Source: an uncultured Eubacteriales bacterium
Lineage (GTDB): Bacteria > Bacillota > Clostridia > Peptostreptococcales > Anaerovoracaceae
Direction of reading: 5' to 3'
Assembly (NCBI GenBank): GCA_902786855.1
Contig: CADAEH010000004.1
Span: forward strand, 124,001-188,000
DNA: 64,000 nt
Shown one piece after another: positions 6,824 through 15,900 of the stretch. Below the pieces are notes generated by a model. That model did no database searches and was not told the origin of the DNA. It saw nothing but the letters and a program-made list of their open reading frames with translations. A program made the translations under genes and the position numbers. The first letter of the stretch is position 1; every line of letters begins with the position of its first letter.

Positions 6824-9799
6824 ATGAACATCGAAGCATATGATTTGGATTCCCTGCGTAAAATAATCAGAGGATTACAGGAAGAAAATAGAAGTCTGAA
6901 GGCGCAGCTGCGACAGGCGGGAGCGGCCTATAACGAGCAAGACTATTTTTCAGACAGAATAGAAGAGTATGAAGAATATGATCCTGACCAGGGTGCAAGA
7001 ATATATAGACCTTTTATTACAAAGGCTCATGCTCAGGCTTTCTTCAAAATGTTCTGGGGCCGTCAGGATGTTTATGCAAAACGTGGACGCAAGGGAGGCT
7101 ATTTCCCGCAATGCGCAAACAGATGGAATAATTACGTCTGCCCGAAGCAGCATGGTGAAAAGCAGTTTTGTGATGAATGCGCTTTTAATCAGTGGATAAA
7201 GCTTACTCCGGAAACTGTAGTCCAGCACTTGATCGGCTATAAGGAAGATGGCACAGATGTTATTGGTGTATACCCGTTGTTCCCGGACGGTACCTGCAGG
7301 TTTCTTGTATTTGATTTTGATAATCATATTAAAGGATCTGAAGCCAACGACTATGCAAATGAGGATGAAGCCTGGCATGAAGAGGTAGATGCACTCAGAA
7401 AAATGTGCGAAAAGAATGGCGTGACTCCTCTTGTGGAAAGATCAAGATCAGGACGTGGCGCTCATGTCTGGATTTTCTTTGATAAGCCGATATCGGCATC
7501 GATTGCAAGGAACTTCGGATTCATGCTTCTGGACAGGGGAGCAGCATCAGTTAATATGAAGTCTTTCCATTATTACGACAGAATGTATCCATCCCAGGAC
7601 ACAGCAAGCAAGCTGGGAAATCTTATTGCGTTGCCGTTGCAGGGTCAGGCATTGAATAATGGTAATAGTGCCTTTGTAGATAGAAACTGGAATGCATATC
7701 CCGACCAGTGGGATGTTCTTGTGAACCGAACTCCACGGTATTCCCAAAGAGAAATTGAGCAACTTATGATCAAGTGGTCAAATGAACTGGATCCGAATGC
7801 TGTGAATGATACAGAGCTGTTCTCTGGCTCAAGACCAAAACCGTGGAGAAAGACTGACTGCCTGAACAAAAGTGACGTAATAGGCAAGTTACATATTGTG
7901 TTGGCGGATGGTGTTTATGTAGATGCTCTGAATCTTATGCCAAGATTACAGAATCAGATAAGATGTATGACAGCATTCGATAATCCTAAATACTTCCAGA
8001 ATAAAAGGCTTGGTTTTTCAAATTATTATAATTTCAGTGCCTTATATCTTGGCAAAGATGTTGATGGATATATCCGTATGCCAAGAGGACTACTGGAAGA
8101 ACTGGAAGCAGCATGTGACAAAGCGGGGATAGAATATGACGTTACTGATCATAGGGAAAAGGGAAGACCGATAAGAGTTAAATTTAATGGAACGCTTAAA
8201 CAACAGCAGGATCTTGCAGCGCAGAAAATGCTTGAGTATGATAACGGCATTCTCAGTGCTGCCACTGCTTTCGGAAAAACTGTTGTCTGCAGCTACCTTA
8301 TTGCAGAGAGAAAGGTCAACTGCCTGGTTCTGCTGCAGAGCAAAGACCTTTTGGACCAATGGGTCTATGAACTTGAAAGGTTCTTGGATATAGATGAGGA
8401 GCCGCCGGAATATACAACCAAGACCGGAAGAGTCAAAAAGAGAGACAGTGTAATTGGAGTTTTGCATGGATCAAAGAAGGCACTTACGGGAATAGTTGAT
8501 GTAGCTATGGTAGGTTCTGTATATGCAAAGGGCAAGTTCAATGAGCTGATCAATTCATACGGAATGGTCATAATGGATGAATGTCATCATGCGGCAGCAA
8601 ATACAGCGGTTGAAGTTCTTCAGAAAGTGAATGCAAGATATGTTTATGGCGTATCAGCAACAATAAAAAGAAGTGACGAGCTTGAAAAGATGATACCTAT
8701 GCTGATCGGTCCGATGCGCCACAGCTATACAGCAAAGCAGAGAGCTATCTATCAGGGAATCGGTCACTATGTATTCCCTCGATTCACTAGGGCCATCGAT
8801 ACTTTTGAAAGCCGAAGTGACATTAATCAGGCTTTTTCACTTATCAGCAAAAGTATTGATCGTAACCAGATGATAATCTCAGATGTTAAGCATTCAATAT
8901 CTGACAAAAAGACACCTGTCATCCTGACAAGATACAAAGAACATGCAAAATATCTCTACGATAACCTGAGAGAAGAGGCTGATCATGTATTTCTTATATA
9001 TGGAGACAATTCAGATAAAGAAAACAGCACAGCCAGAATTGAAATGAAAGGAATTCCGGATGATGAATCCATGATACTTGTGGCTACCGGGCAGAAGATT
9101 GGTGAAGGCTTTGACATGCCACGGCTTGATACACTTATGCTCGCTTCTCCTGTATCTTCTTCAGGGTCTAACCTTGAACAATATGTAGGACGGCTCAACA
9201 GAGACTATGAAGGAAAAAAGGAAGTCATAGTCTATGATTATGTCGATTCACATATACGCTACTTCAACAATATGTATACTAAGAGGCTGAATCTGTATAA
9301 AAAGATTGGCTTCAGCGTAATTGGGTGGGCGGCTCATGAGAAGCAACAGGCTAATGCCATCTATGATGCAGGCAACTATTCTGATACATTTGAACAGGAT
9401 GTTATAGAAGCAGATAAGGCTATTGTGATTTCAAGCCCGGTACTTCTTCGTGAAAAGGTGAATCGATTCATATATATTGTTCGCAGCCGACAGGAAGCCG
9501 GAGTAAAGATCACTGTAATCACAACAAATCCGGATCGAGTACTTGATAGTTCGTCAGATTATTATATGGAACTCATCAATACAATGACAAACAATGGGAT
9601 CAACGTTATTCCGAGAGAAGAGGTGTTGGAACATTTCGCAGTTATTGATGATGAAATAGTATGGCACGGAGGCGTAAACCTTCTTGGAAGTGATGACATC
9701 TGGGATAATCTCATTAGAATCAAGTCTCCGATAGTAGCGGCAGAACTGTTGGAGCTAGCCCTTGGTGATGACAGATGGGAAAGCTGGGATTATGAATAA
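6824..9799 (+). CDS. TOTE conflict-system protein: archaeo-eukaryotic primase, SF2 helicase and PLD-like domain
   Basis: A 991-residue multidomain protein. Residues 8-32 form a short coiled coil. A Cys cluster (C97, C106, C116, C119) precedes the primase core with FDFD (acidic pair D164/D166) and RSGRGAHVWIFF (H214). The helicase has Walker A AFGKT near 480-486, DECHH near 585-590, VSATIKRSD, and motif VI QYVGRLNR near 786. The C-terminal 130 residues look like a phospholipase-D nuclease domain. The expected HxK dyad is degenerate, however: the block reads EHFAVIDDEIVWHGG, so this domain may be inactive. TOTE proteins are described as mobile conflict or defence modules. The gene lies between two tRNA scars, which supports transfer. 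Confidence 0.85.
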   Translation: MNIEAYDLDSLRKIIRGLQEENRSLKAQLRQAGAAYNEQDYFSDRIEEYEEYDPDQGARIYRPFITKAHAQAFFKMFWGRQDVYAKRGRKGGYFPQCANRWNNYVCPKQHGEKQFCDECAFNQWIKLTPETVVQHLIGYKEDGTDVIGVYPLFPDGTCRFLVFDFDNHIKGSEANDYANEDEAWHEEVDALRKMCEKNGVTPLVERSRSGRGAHVWIFFDKPISASIARNFGFMLLDRGAASVNMKSFHYYDRMYPSQDTASKLGNLIALPLQGQALNNGNSAFVDRNWNAYPDQWDVLVNRTPRYSQREIEQLMIKWSNELDPNAVNDTELFSGSRPKPWRKTDCLNKSDVIGKLHIVLADGVYVDALNLMPRLQNQIRCMTAFDNPKYFQNKRLGFSNYYNFSALYLGKDVDGYIRMPRGLLEELEAACDKAGIEYDVTDHREKGRPIRVKFNGTLKQQQDLAAQKMLEYDNGILSAATAFGKTVVCSYLIAERKVNCLVLLQSKDLLDQWVYELERFLDIDEEPPEYTTKTGRVKKRDSVIGVLHGSKKALTGIVDVAMVGSVYAKGKFNELINSYGMVIMDECHHAAANTAVEVLQKVNARYVYGVSATIKRSDELEKMIPMLIGPMRHSYTAKQRAIYQGIGHYVFPRFTRAIDTFESRSDINQAFSLISKSIDRNQMIISDVKHSISDKKTPVILTRYKEHAKYLYDNLREEADHVFLIYGDNSDKENSTARIEMKGIPDDESMILVATGQKIGEGFDMPRLDTLMLASPVSSSGSNLEQYVGRLNRDYEGKKEVIVYDYVDSHIRYFNNMYTKRLNLYKKIGFSVIGWAAHEKQQANAIYDAGNYSDTFEQDVIEADKAIVISSPVLLREKVNRFIYIVRSRQEAGVKITVITTNPDRVLDSSSDYYMELINTMTNNGINVIPREEVLEHFAVIDDEIVWHGGVNLLGSDDIWDNLIRIKSPIVAAELLELALGDDRWESWDYE

Positions 9800-9847
9800 C
9801 CTATGAATTGAAAATGATTATTAATTCACCTTTTGAATTGACACTTA

Positions 9848-9856
9848 TGCTATAAT
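9848..9856 (+). promoter_or_regulatory. Extended -10 promoter of the GNAT pair
   Basis: TGCTATAAT, a perfect extended -10, lies 37 bases before the ATG of the small gene at 9894. An AT-rich stretch with TTGAATTGACA lies just upstream. Confidence 0.5.
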
Positions 9857-9893
9857 CATTTTACAAATTGCTGATTGGAAAGGAGGAAACTGT

Positions 9894-10064
9894 ATGGTTT
9901 ATTCGGTAAGAACAGATAGGCCTATTATTTCTACTAAGCCATTGAAGACTAAGAGAGTAGAAGGCGAGCACTCGAAAAAAGTAAGAGAATTTATGGATAG
10001 CCATAAGGTTTCCATAAATACAAGTGCTAACGGCGATATAATCGTTAATGTTAAGGAAAATTGA
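9894..10064 (+). CDS. Small protein upstream of GNAT enzyme, candidate antitoxin
   Basis: A 56-residue basic protein starting MVYSVRTDRP, with an excellent ribosome site (AAAGGAGG, 6 bases before ATG 9894). Its stop is separated by one base from the ATG of the GNAT gene, so the two are translationally coupled. The C-terminal third alternates hydrophobic and polar residues (NGDIIVNVKEN), suggesting a short strand pair. Position and size fit an antitoxin, but it does not resemble the usual DUF1778 ribbon-helix-helix partner of GNAT toxins. I do not recognise its family. Confidence 0.6.
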   Translation: MVYSVRTDRPIISTKPLKTKRVEGEHSKKVREFMDSHKVSINTSANGDIIVNVKEN

Positions 10065-10065
10065 T

Positions 10066-10608
10066 ATGATCAATCAATTTGAATCTAAACTTGATACTAA
10101 ACTTCTTGACGCAAGCCTTCAAAAGCTTGCGTCTGACTTTCATTGTGGTAATCAATACATAGATTTATTCCTCAGAAGTGCTCAAGCACTTGATGATAGT
10201 TTTGGTAAAACCTATGTATGGCTCAATGAATCTGGTGATGAAATAATCGGGTTTTACAATATTAGTGCAGGAAGCGTAGACTATCTGGAAGACGGTTATC
10301 GTTACAAGATGGGCGGTGCTATTCATATTAATGAGTTCGCAATAAAACAAAGGTATCAGGGGGTGGCAGTTACTGAATTTGCTAATATTTCAGATTTGCT
10401 GTTGGATGATTGCTTAGAGCGAATCAAATATATTCGTAATAATCATATTGGTTGTTCTTTCGTAACATTACAGTCAACTAAGGAGGGTTATAGCCTATAT
10501 CTACGACATGACTTTGAAGATATAGAAGAGGATATGGGAATTACAAAGAATCAACCAGCTGAAGACGGTTGTAAGGCAATGTATATGGTTATAGATTTAG
10601 TTGTGTAA
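10066..10608 (+). CDS. GNAT-family N-acetyltransferase, candidate toxin
   Basis: A 180-residue protein with a GNAT-like pattern: a strand ending in NEFAIKQRYQGVAV, which places an RxxGxA acetyl-CoA loop near residue 100, and later GYSLYLRHDFEDI, the common YxxxGF-like closing motif. GNAT toxins of type II systems acetylate aminoacyl-tRNA and are paired with a small upstream antitoxin, as here. The start ATG 10066 follows AAGGAAAA. Base composition is visibly AT-richer than the genes after 12.9 kb, consistent with acquisition. It could also be an ordinary GNAT enzyme. Confidence 0.65.
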   Translation: MINQFESKLDTKLLDASLQKLASDFHCGNQYIDLFLRSAQALDDSFGKTYVWLNESGDEIIGFYNISAGSVDYLEDGYRYKMGGAIHINEFAIKQRYQGVAVTEFANISDLLLDDCLERIKYIRNNHIGCSFVTLQSTKEGYSLYLRHDFEDIEEDMGITKNQPAEDGCKAMYMVIDLVV

Positions 10609-10725
10609 GTATATATAAACCAACTCGAACTATACTGAAACCTACAGATCTGGAGATAAAATAGGGGATGATTTTGAAGAATGGCAATGTAATCCATGAA
10701 AATACTGAGGTTCAGATAATAATGC

Positions 10726-10743
10726 GTCCCTACCCCGCAACCA
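10726..10743 (+). other. Second tRNA-fMet tail, candidate att scar
   Basis: GTCCCTACCCCGCAACCA matches the last 18 bases of the longer scar (GTCCCTCCCCCGCAACCA, 5437-5454) with one substitution. As at the first scar, a terminator follows at once. It marks a second boundary 5.3 kb to the right, so the segment 5455-10743 (IS3, TOTE, GNAT pair) looks like one inserted unit. Confidence 0.65.
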
Positions 10744-10751
10744 CTTTTTTT

Positions 10752-10778
10752 GCTCTCGGAGATGATCCGGGAGCTTTT
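10752..10778 (+). terminator. Terminator following the second tRNA tail
   Basis: GCTCTCGGA and TCCGGGAGC pair (one wobble) around a 5-base loop and are followed by TTTT. A run of T also precedes it. Confidence 0.6.
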
Positions 10779-10849
10779 GATTTTACTGAATTTAATTGAT
10801 ATTTCAATATATGGTATCATATGGGTGTCGCAGTTTAGCTCGACAAATC
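10753..10849 (+). repeat. Intergenic promoter-like repeat, copy A
   Basis: The last 49 bases (10801-10849) align without gaps to 16201-16249 with 38 identities, counted by hand. The preceding hairpin region also resembles 16159-16180. The most conserved core is GGTATCATAT, and TGGTATCAT fits an extended -10. The copy lies between the second tRNA tail and the gene at 10874. Confidence 0.7.
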
Positions 10850-10873
10850 GAAATTTACGGAGAAGAATGTGTT

Positions 10874-11290
10874 ATGAGTGCATATGACTTCATTGCAGCA
10901 GACAGGAAAATGAAACCGGTCGAAATCGGAGTGGAGAATAAAGGTCACATGATTATCATAGAAAATGAAAATCATGTACTTGGCATATATGATGATAAGC
11001 CTAGCTGCTACACAGAGCCTTTTACTGACCTCCCAATAATTATGAGTGTTCAGATTGGAAACTTTGAAAATATAAGGGCTGAACTTTTCTCTTATGTGAA
11101 AGATGCTATCAAAGAAAATACCATAATTGAAGTTTGGTCCACATGGATGGGAGAGACTGATGGCATCGAGAGAAAAATAGTACATGAGAATAAACTGACT
11201 GCAGATGATCTTCAATGGGTTTACGGCCTTAAGGACAGAAGTCATCCCAGATGCCTGAAGATATATAAGTGGATTAGAGGGAAAAAATAG
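10874..11290 (+). CDS. Hypothetical protein
   Basis: A 138-residue soluble protein beginning MSAYDFIAAD, preceded by GGAGAAG 8 bases upstream of ATG 10874. An upstream in-frame start at 10796 would run through the promoter repeat and is rejected. There is no signal peptide, membrane segment or known motif. The predicted pattern is mixed strand and helix, with a basic C-terminus (KIYKWIRGKK). It stands alone between promoter repeat copy A and a terminator. Single-gene cargo next to att scars is often defence or immunity related, but nothing in the sequence shows this. Confidence 0.55.
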   Translation: MSAYDFIAADRKMKPVEIGVENKGHMIIIENENHVLGIYDDKPSCYTEPFTDLPIIMSVQIGNFENIRAELFSYVKDAIKENTIIEVWSTWMGETDGIERKIVHENKLTADDLQWVYGLKDRSHPRCLKIYKWIRGKK

Positions 11291-11444
11291 ACATATTCCC
11301 GTTTGTCTGGATAATGATAAATCGGAGTTTGTAGAGCTAATTGCTTAAAAGAAGAAGAATACAAATTCTTATTTGTTGGAATATCGCTAAATTGCAATTC
11401 TAGGATTATACATCAGACCATACTCGAAGTTACTGCACATAAAG

Positions 11445-11478
11445 CATGATCGGCAATTGGTGTCAGATCATGTTTTTT
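11445..11478 (+). terminator. Terminator after hypothetical gene
   Basis: CATGATC (11445-11451) and GATCATG (11466-11472) form a 7-bp stem followed by six T. The long loop makes it only moderately convincing. Confidence 0.5.
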
Positions 11479-11541
11479 ACTCTTTTGAAAGATATATGCA
11501 ATGGAAAACCAGAATGTCAGAGATACTGACACTGCGTTTCC

Positions 11542-11570
11542 TTGAGTGTAAGCGTGCCTCGCTTTATAAT
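11542..11570 (+). promoter_or_regulatory. Promoter of the second XRE membrane regulator
   Basis: TTGAGT and TATAAT are separated by exactly 17 bases, ending 42 bases before ATG 11613. This supports the later start over the longer reading from 11457. Confidence 0.7.
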
Positions 11571-11612
11571 GATTTCAGCGTTCGTTATAGTGTGACCAAG
11601 GAGGCGGGAACA

Positions 11613-12260
11613 ATGAATATTGGAGAACAAATCAAGGCGCGCAGGATAGAAATCGGTATGACACAGCAGGATATGGCCGATAGACTGGCTGTATCCAGAT
11701 CTGCCATATCGAACTGGGAAACCGGCAAGAACTATCCGGATCTCCAGATCATCGTTCAGATCTCCGAAGAGTTGAATATTTCTTTGGATACACTATTGAA
11801 AGGAGACACGAACGTGGTGGAGAAGATAGCAAATGATACGAATGAAAGCAAAAAACTCAGAGAAAATGCAAAACAGTTAAAGGGAGTGATCACGGTACTG
11901 GCAGTATTGCTGATTGGTGTTGTATATCTCTTTTTCGGCTGGTCAGCAGAAATCAGCAAGCCTGAGCAGGTGAAGGAGATGAAGATCGAGAACGATCAGC
12001 TCGTGATCGAAGTAGATACCCCAAATTACTACGGACAGCGCGACTGGTGGATCGATATTGATGATACGGGCACTGTTGCACAGGTCACGATCTGCTATGG
12101 CTTCGGAAAAAACCGTAAGGACAACAATATCATGAGAACATCTGTAAATACCGATGATTATTCAGATCCGCTGTCAAGAGAGCACATGGCAAAGCTTGAG
12201 AAGATACAGATTGTCACAACAAAAGGAAAAGTAGTGAAGGAACTGAATGTCACAAACTGA
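11613..12260 (+). CDS. XRE-family HTH protein with C-terminal membrane segment
   Basis: A 215-residue protein. Residues 1-65 are a Cro/C1 helix-turn-helix (IGMTQQDMADRLAVSRSAIS, then NWETGKNYPD). One membrane helix spans about 92-112, and roughly 100 residues lie outside the membrane. ATG 11613 is chosen because AAGGAGGCGGG lies 6 bases upstream and a promoter sits between this start and the next upstream one. The N-terminal half resembles the regulator at 3304, including NYPD and the LKGD/IKGD segment after the HTH, so both are probably the same class of membrane-tethered repressors. The external domain is different and unrecognised. Its target is unknown. Confidence 0.7.
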   Translation: MNIGEQIKARRIEIGMTQQDMADRLAVSRSAISNWETGKNYPDLQIIVQISEELNISLDTLLKGDTNVVEKIANDTNESKKLRENAKQLKGVITVLAVLLIGVVYLFFGWSAEISKPEQVKEMKIENDQLVIEVDTPNYYGQRDWWIDIDDTGTVAQVTICYGFGKNRKDNNIMRTSVNTDDYSDPLSREHMAKLEKIQIVTTKGKVVKELNVTN

Positions 12261-12385
12261 CAGAGAGATCTGTTCAGACTATGCTCAGAGATACATAAGG
12301 TAAAACAATGAATGTGGTATTATTTATAATGACTGTAAATCATCAAAGAAAGGGAGGAATCGATCCCCGTGAGTGAAATATTGCT

Positions 12386-12674
12386 AAATGGTTGTGGATT
12401 GGAGGAGCTGTTGCATGGTCACGTAACTTTATCGATACAGGCATGGTCGACAGTGAATCCCAACATGATCGGCACAAGCGGAAAGTCTGTAAAGCCTGCA
12501 GTGTTTATCGGATCGGGCATTTCGGGCGCGGCTCACTTCATAGTCGGAATGACAAAGAGCAAGCTGATCATCAATGTAAACAAAGATGAGAATGCCAAGA
12601 TCTTCAATCAGTCAGACTATGGAGTAGTCGGAGACGCAGCGAAATTCATGAGCGCTCTTAATGAGTTATTGTAA
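12386..12674 (+). pseudogene. etfA: etfA (electron transfer flavoprotein alpha) 3' remnant, frameshifted
   Basis: The C-terminal FAD-binding end of EtfA is recognisable in two reading frames. One frame from about 12386 reads IGGAVAWSRNFIDTG, matching the usual LGGAVGASRPxVDxG block. The next frame continues with GTSGKSVKPAVFIGSGISGA and ends KDENAKIFNQSDYGVVGD, matching the FAD-site block and the closing block of EtfA. The switch lies near 12460-12470. The N-terminal 200-odd residues and any etfB are absent. A short reading from GTG 12369 (101 residues) could be translated but would not make a working flavoprotein. Confidence 0.8.
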
Positions 12675-12693
12675 ATCATAGGAAGTGTTATAG

Positions 12694-12721
12694 CGGGTAG
12701 TCACCAGTGGCTGCCCGTTTT
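12694..12721 (+). terminator. Terminator after the etfA remnant
   Basis: CGGGTAGTCAC and GTGGCTGCCCG form an 11-bp stem with two G-T wobbles, followed by TTTT. It is probably the original etfA terminator. Confidence 0.65.
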
Positions 12722-12801
12722 GCTATGCATACGTTTTTTATTTTCAAGGCGTTTGATTATCGCGTTGTTGGCGATGCAGATAATATCCTTTCAGGACTTC
12801 G

Positions 12802-12836
12802 TTGAAATTTCACTATGTGGTATCATATTAATGTCA
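12802..12836 (+). repeat. Intergenic promoter-like repeat, copy B
   Basis: TTGAAATTTCA followed by GTGGTATCATATT matches copy C (16196-16230); by hand 25 of 30 bases agree from 12807. It precedes the M14 peptidase gene by 65 bases. No tRNA tail is found here, unlike copies A and C. Confidence 0.65.
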
Positions 12837-12900
12837 CATCAAGTTGATTAGGTATCATCATTTACAATTTTATTCAACACTAAAGAAGGAGCCTGATATA

Positions 12901-15900
12901 ATGAAAGGAGTATCCAGATTTCTGTCTGTGTTTCTTGTGCTTGCGCTGATACTCAGCTGCAGCGCCTGTACCTTCGGGACCTTTACCGCGCTTGGGGAGG
13001 AAGAGGATGTGGAAGAAATTGTCATCGGAGCGGACAACACGACTGAGCTCTTTGTGCCCCTGACGGAAAAGACCAGCAAAGCACTGGCTTTCCCTCTCTC
13101 TGAAGAACAGGCTGCTCAGGTCAGGAAGGCCGGTGCGCGCAATGTGACCTGGACCCTCCATCGGAATGCACCGTACGCAAACCCAGTGGACGGGAAATTT
13201 ATCCCCCTCCACGGCGAAGAAAAAATGTTCCCCAATGAAAAGGAAACGATCGACTTCGCAACTATCAGATTCAGTGATGCAAACGAATTCGGAGAAGCTT
13301 TTTCCATGAAGCGTTTTAAGACTAAGCTGGATGGTTCCACACTGAAACTGAATTTCACCACCACTCCGGTAAGCGGCGGCAGAAATGATAGTATTCCACA
13401 AGAAAACGGCGGCAGGTTTATGGATATCTGCGGTGATTTTACCCTTACTGCTGAACTGGACGGAGTCACCCTGGTGTCCCTTGATCACGTCACTATCAAG
13501 CCTTACACCTCTTTCCACACCATGTGGGAGACATTTGATGAACTGCAGCGGCTTGCTGAAGAAGGTGACGATGACGGCACTACATCCAGACCGTATGTGG
13601 AATACGGTGTGATGGGCAAGTCCTACCTTGGTTATGACATGCCATACCTCATCGTTGCCCGTGACAGCGCATCTGTACAAAAATGGCTGGATCTCTCTGA
13701 GCGGGCTGAGGAAACCGGAACTGCAGTTATCGATGAACTTAAAAACTCCGGGGATGAAGACTATCAGGTGCCTGTCCTGTATTCCAATGTCCATGCCAAC
13801 GAGGTCGCCGCTTCGGACGGGATACTGGAATTTGCCCGTCGGCTGATTGAGGAGCCATCTATCGAATACACGAAGCTCACCGGCTTCACTGAGGAAGGTA
13901 AGGTAAAACTCGAGAAGCAGCGGAAGGAAATGGGTCTGTACACTCCGAAGCTGCTCGCGGATAAGTGTAATTATCTGGGGTCCATCTGGTCCAATAAAAT
14001 GAAGGATTCCGACGTGGTGGACGGATTTGACAGTTATTATACATCCGAAAATGCCATCGTTAATGTGGCAGATCTTCTGGATGATACCTTTTTCATCCTC
14101 GTACCGGTGGAAAATGTAGATGGTCGCATGCACTACACCCGCTGTTCCACCAGCGGCTATAACCTCAACAGGGATAACGACTCCCAGGTAACGCCGGAGA
14201 CACAGAACATTCAGCATCTGATCGGCACCTATGATCCTGTCACCTTCCTGGAACTTCACGGGGTGGTAGAATCATTTCAGATAGAGCCCGCCACTCCGCC
14301 TCATCAGCCCAACTTTGAGTATGACGTGATCGCCAGAAATCAGATGGCCGGCGGGGAGGCATTCGGTGCGGCAGCCGTGGCCAACAACCCGGTTTACCAG
14401 AGCTATACGTCAGAGATGCGCGACTACATGGAATGCGACAAGAACGGTACACCGTCCTGGACAATAGGCGGAAATGATTATCCGACTACCTTTACCCCAA
14501 CATATGCCATGCTCCATGGATGTGTCGGATACACAGCTGAACTGCCCGCATATTCCGAGACCACCTGTCAGACAGCTGTCTACGGGCTTTTGGGGCTGGC
14601 TGACTACGTGGCTGCTAACAAGGAGAGCTACTTCGCAAATCTTGCAGAGATCTACTCCCGCGGCATAACTAACAAAAACTCCGATGCCGAGGTTGGCCCT
14701 TGGTTTGCAGACGGGCATGACAACATCGGTGCCGAAGCAGATATCTTTCGTCCTGCTCATACAGGGGAAGGAGAGAACGGACAGTTCTTCCCCGAGTGCT
14801 ATCTGATCCCTCTGGATGCGGAGAACCAGACTAATCTTCAGGCAGCCTTTGAAATGATCGAATACCTGACCCGCAACGACGTAAAAGTCAGCATTTCCGG
14901 TTCTCCCGTAACTGCAGACGGAAAGACATTTCCTGCCGGAACTGCCGTGGTTTCCATGTACCAGGCGAAGCGGTCTGTGGCCAACTCTGCCCTTTATAAA
15001 GGGAATTTGATCAAAACCTGGGATTCTTTGTCTAATGAAACAAGCGGATGCTTCAATTACATCCGAGGTTTTGACATGGTCACCTGTGTAAAGCCCGCGG
15101 AATATGATGTGATCGCAGGCTCTTTGGTCCAGACCCTGACCTATGATACGCTGCAGCCTTTCCTGCAGGAGCACGCTGTATCCCGGTTTACAGGTGAAAC
15201 GGGAGGGGATGTGATCATCTCTAACGCCTCAGAGAGCTCCACCGCAGCTGTAAACACCCTTCTGGGATCAGGCAAACAGGTCGGTATGATCACCGAGGGC
15301 GCATACAAGGGCGACTTTATCTGCTCCTATGAGGACTGGCAGGCAGTGTCTGACGATCATATCCTCACGGGCACCGGTGTTAAGGATCCGGATCTTACCG
15401 CCTATGTCATCGAAAAGACGCCTACGGTCTGCATCAGTGGAACAAAGAGTGCTCTTAAGCCTGCACCTGACGGCTACGTATACAGCACTCTCGAAACTTC
15501 CACTGATTACAACAATGAACGGATAGCAATGGAACTGATGGGCTTTGGCACCACTGAGGATCCCACCGGGGCTGACGCGGTGGTAGGCGGCGCTTATCTG
15601 GACAATGAGACCCTTGCAGCTGTGAAAGCCGGAGTTCCATATGTGGGATATACCTATAATGCTGTGGACAGTGTCCGGGAATCTATCCTTCCTGATATTC
15701 AGACCGGCACCGCTGAGGGAGTTGACTGTGTGGGCTATGTTACCTATCCAACTGAAACTCTCGTCAATGCAAGTTATATCATGGACGGGGACGATGTATT
15801 CTACTCCGTCGGGACAGATTACTTTACGGCTCTGCCTAAAGGCGCGAAGACCCTTGTTCAGCGTGACGGCAGCCGCGCTCCTCTGGAAGGCATTTTTTGC

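Larger units (their letters stand above)
11291..11612 (+). other. Non-coding interval with terminator and promoter
   Basis: In these 322 bases I see no gene. They hold the terminator at 11445-11478 and the promoter at 11542-11570, described separately. The first 150 bases are AT-rich without recognisable structure. Confidence 0.5.

Noticed and set aside
12369-12674. Functional 101-residue protein
   Set aside because: Its C-terminal part is the EtfA end, and the missing preceding block is found in another frame; it is a remnant.
12880-14259. Long open frame on the minus strand opposite the M14 gene
   Set aside because: It mirrors codon bias of the real gene, has no family motif and no ribosome site.
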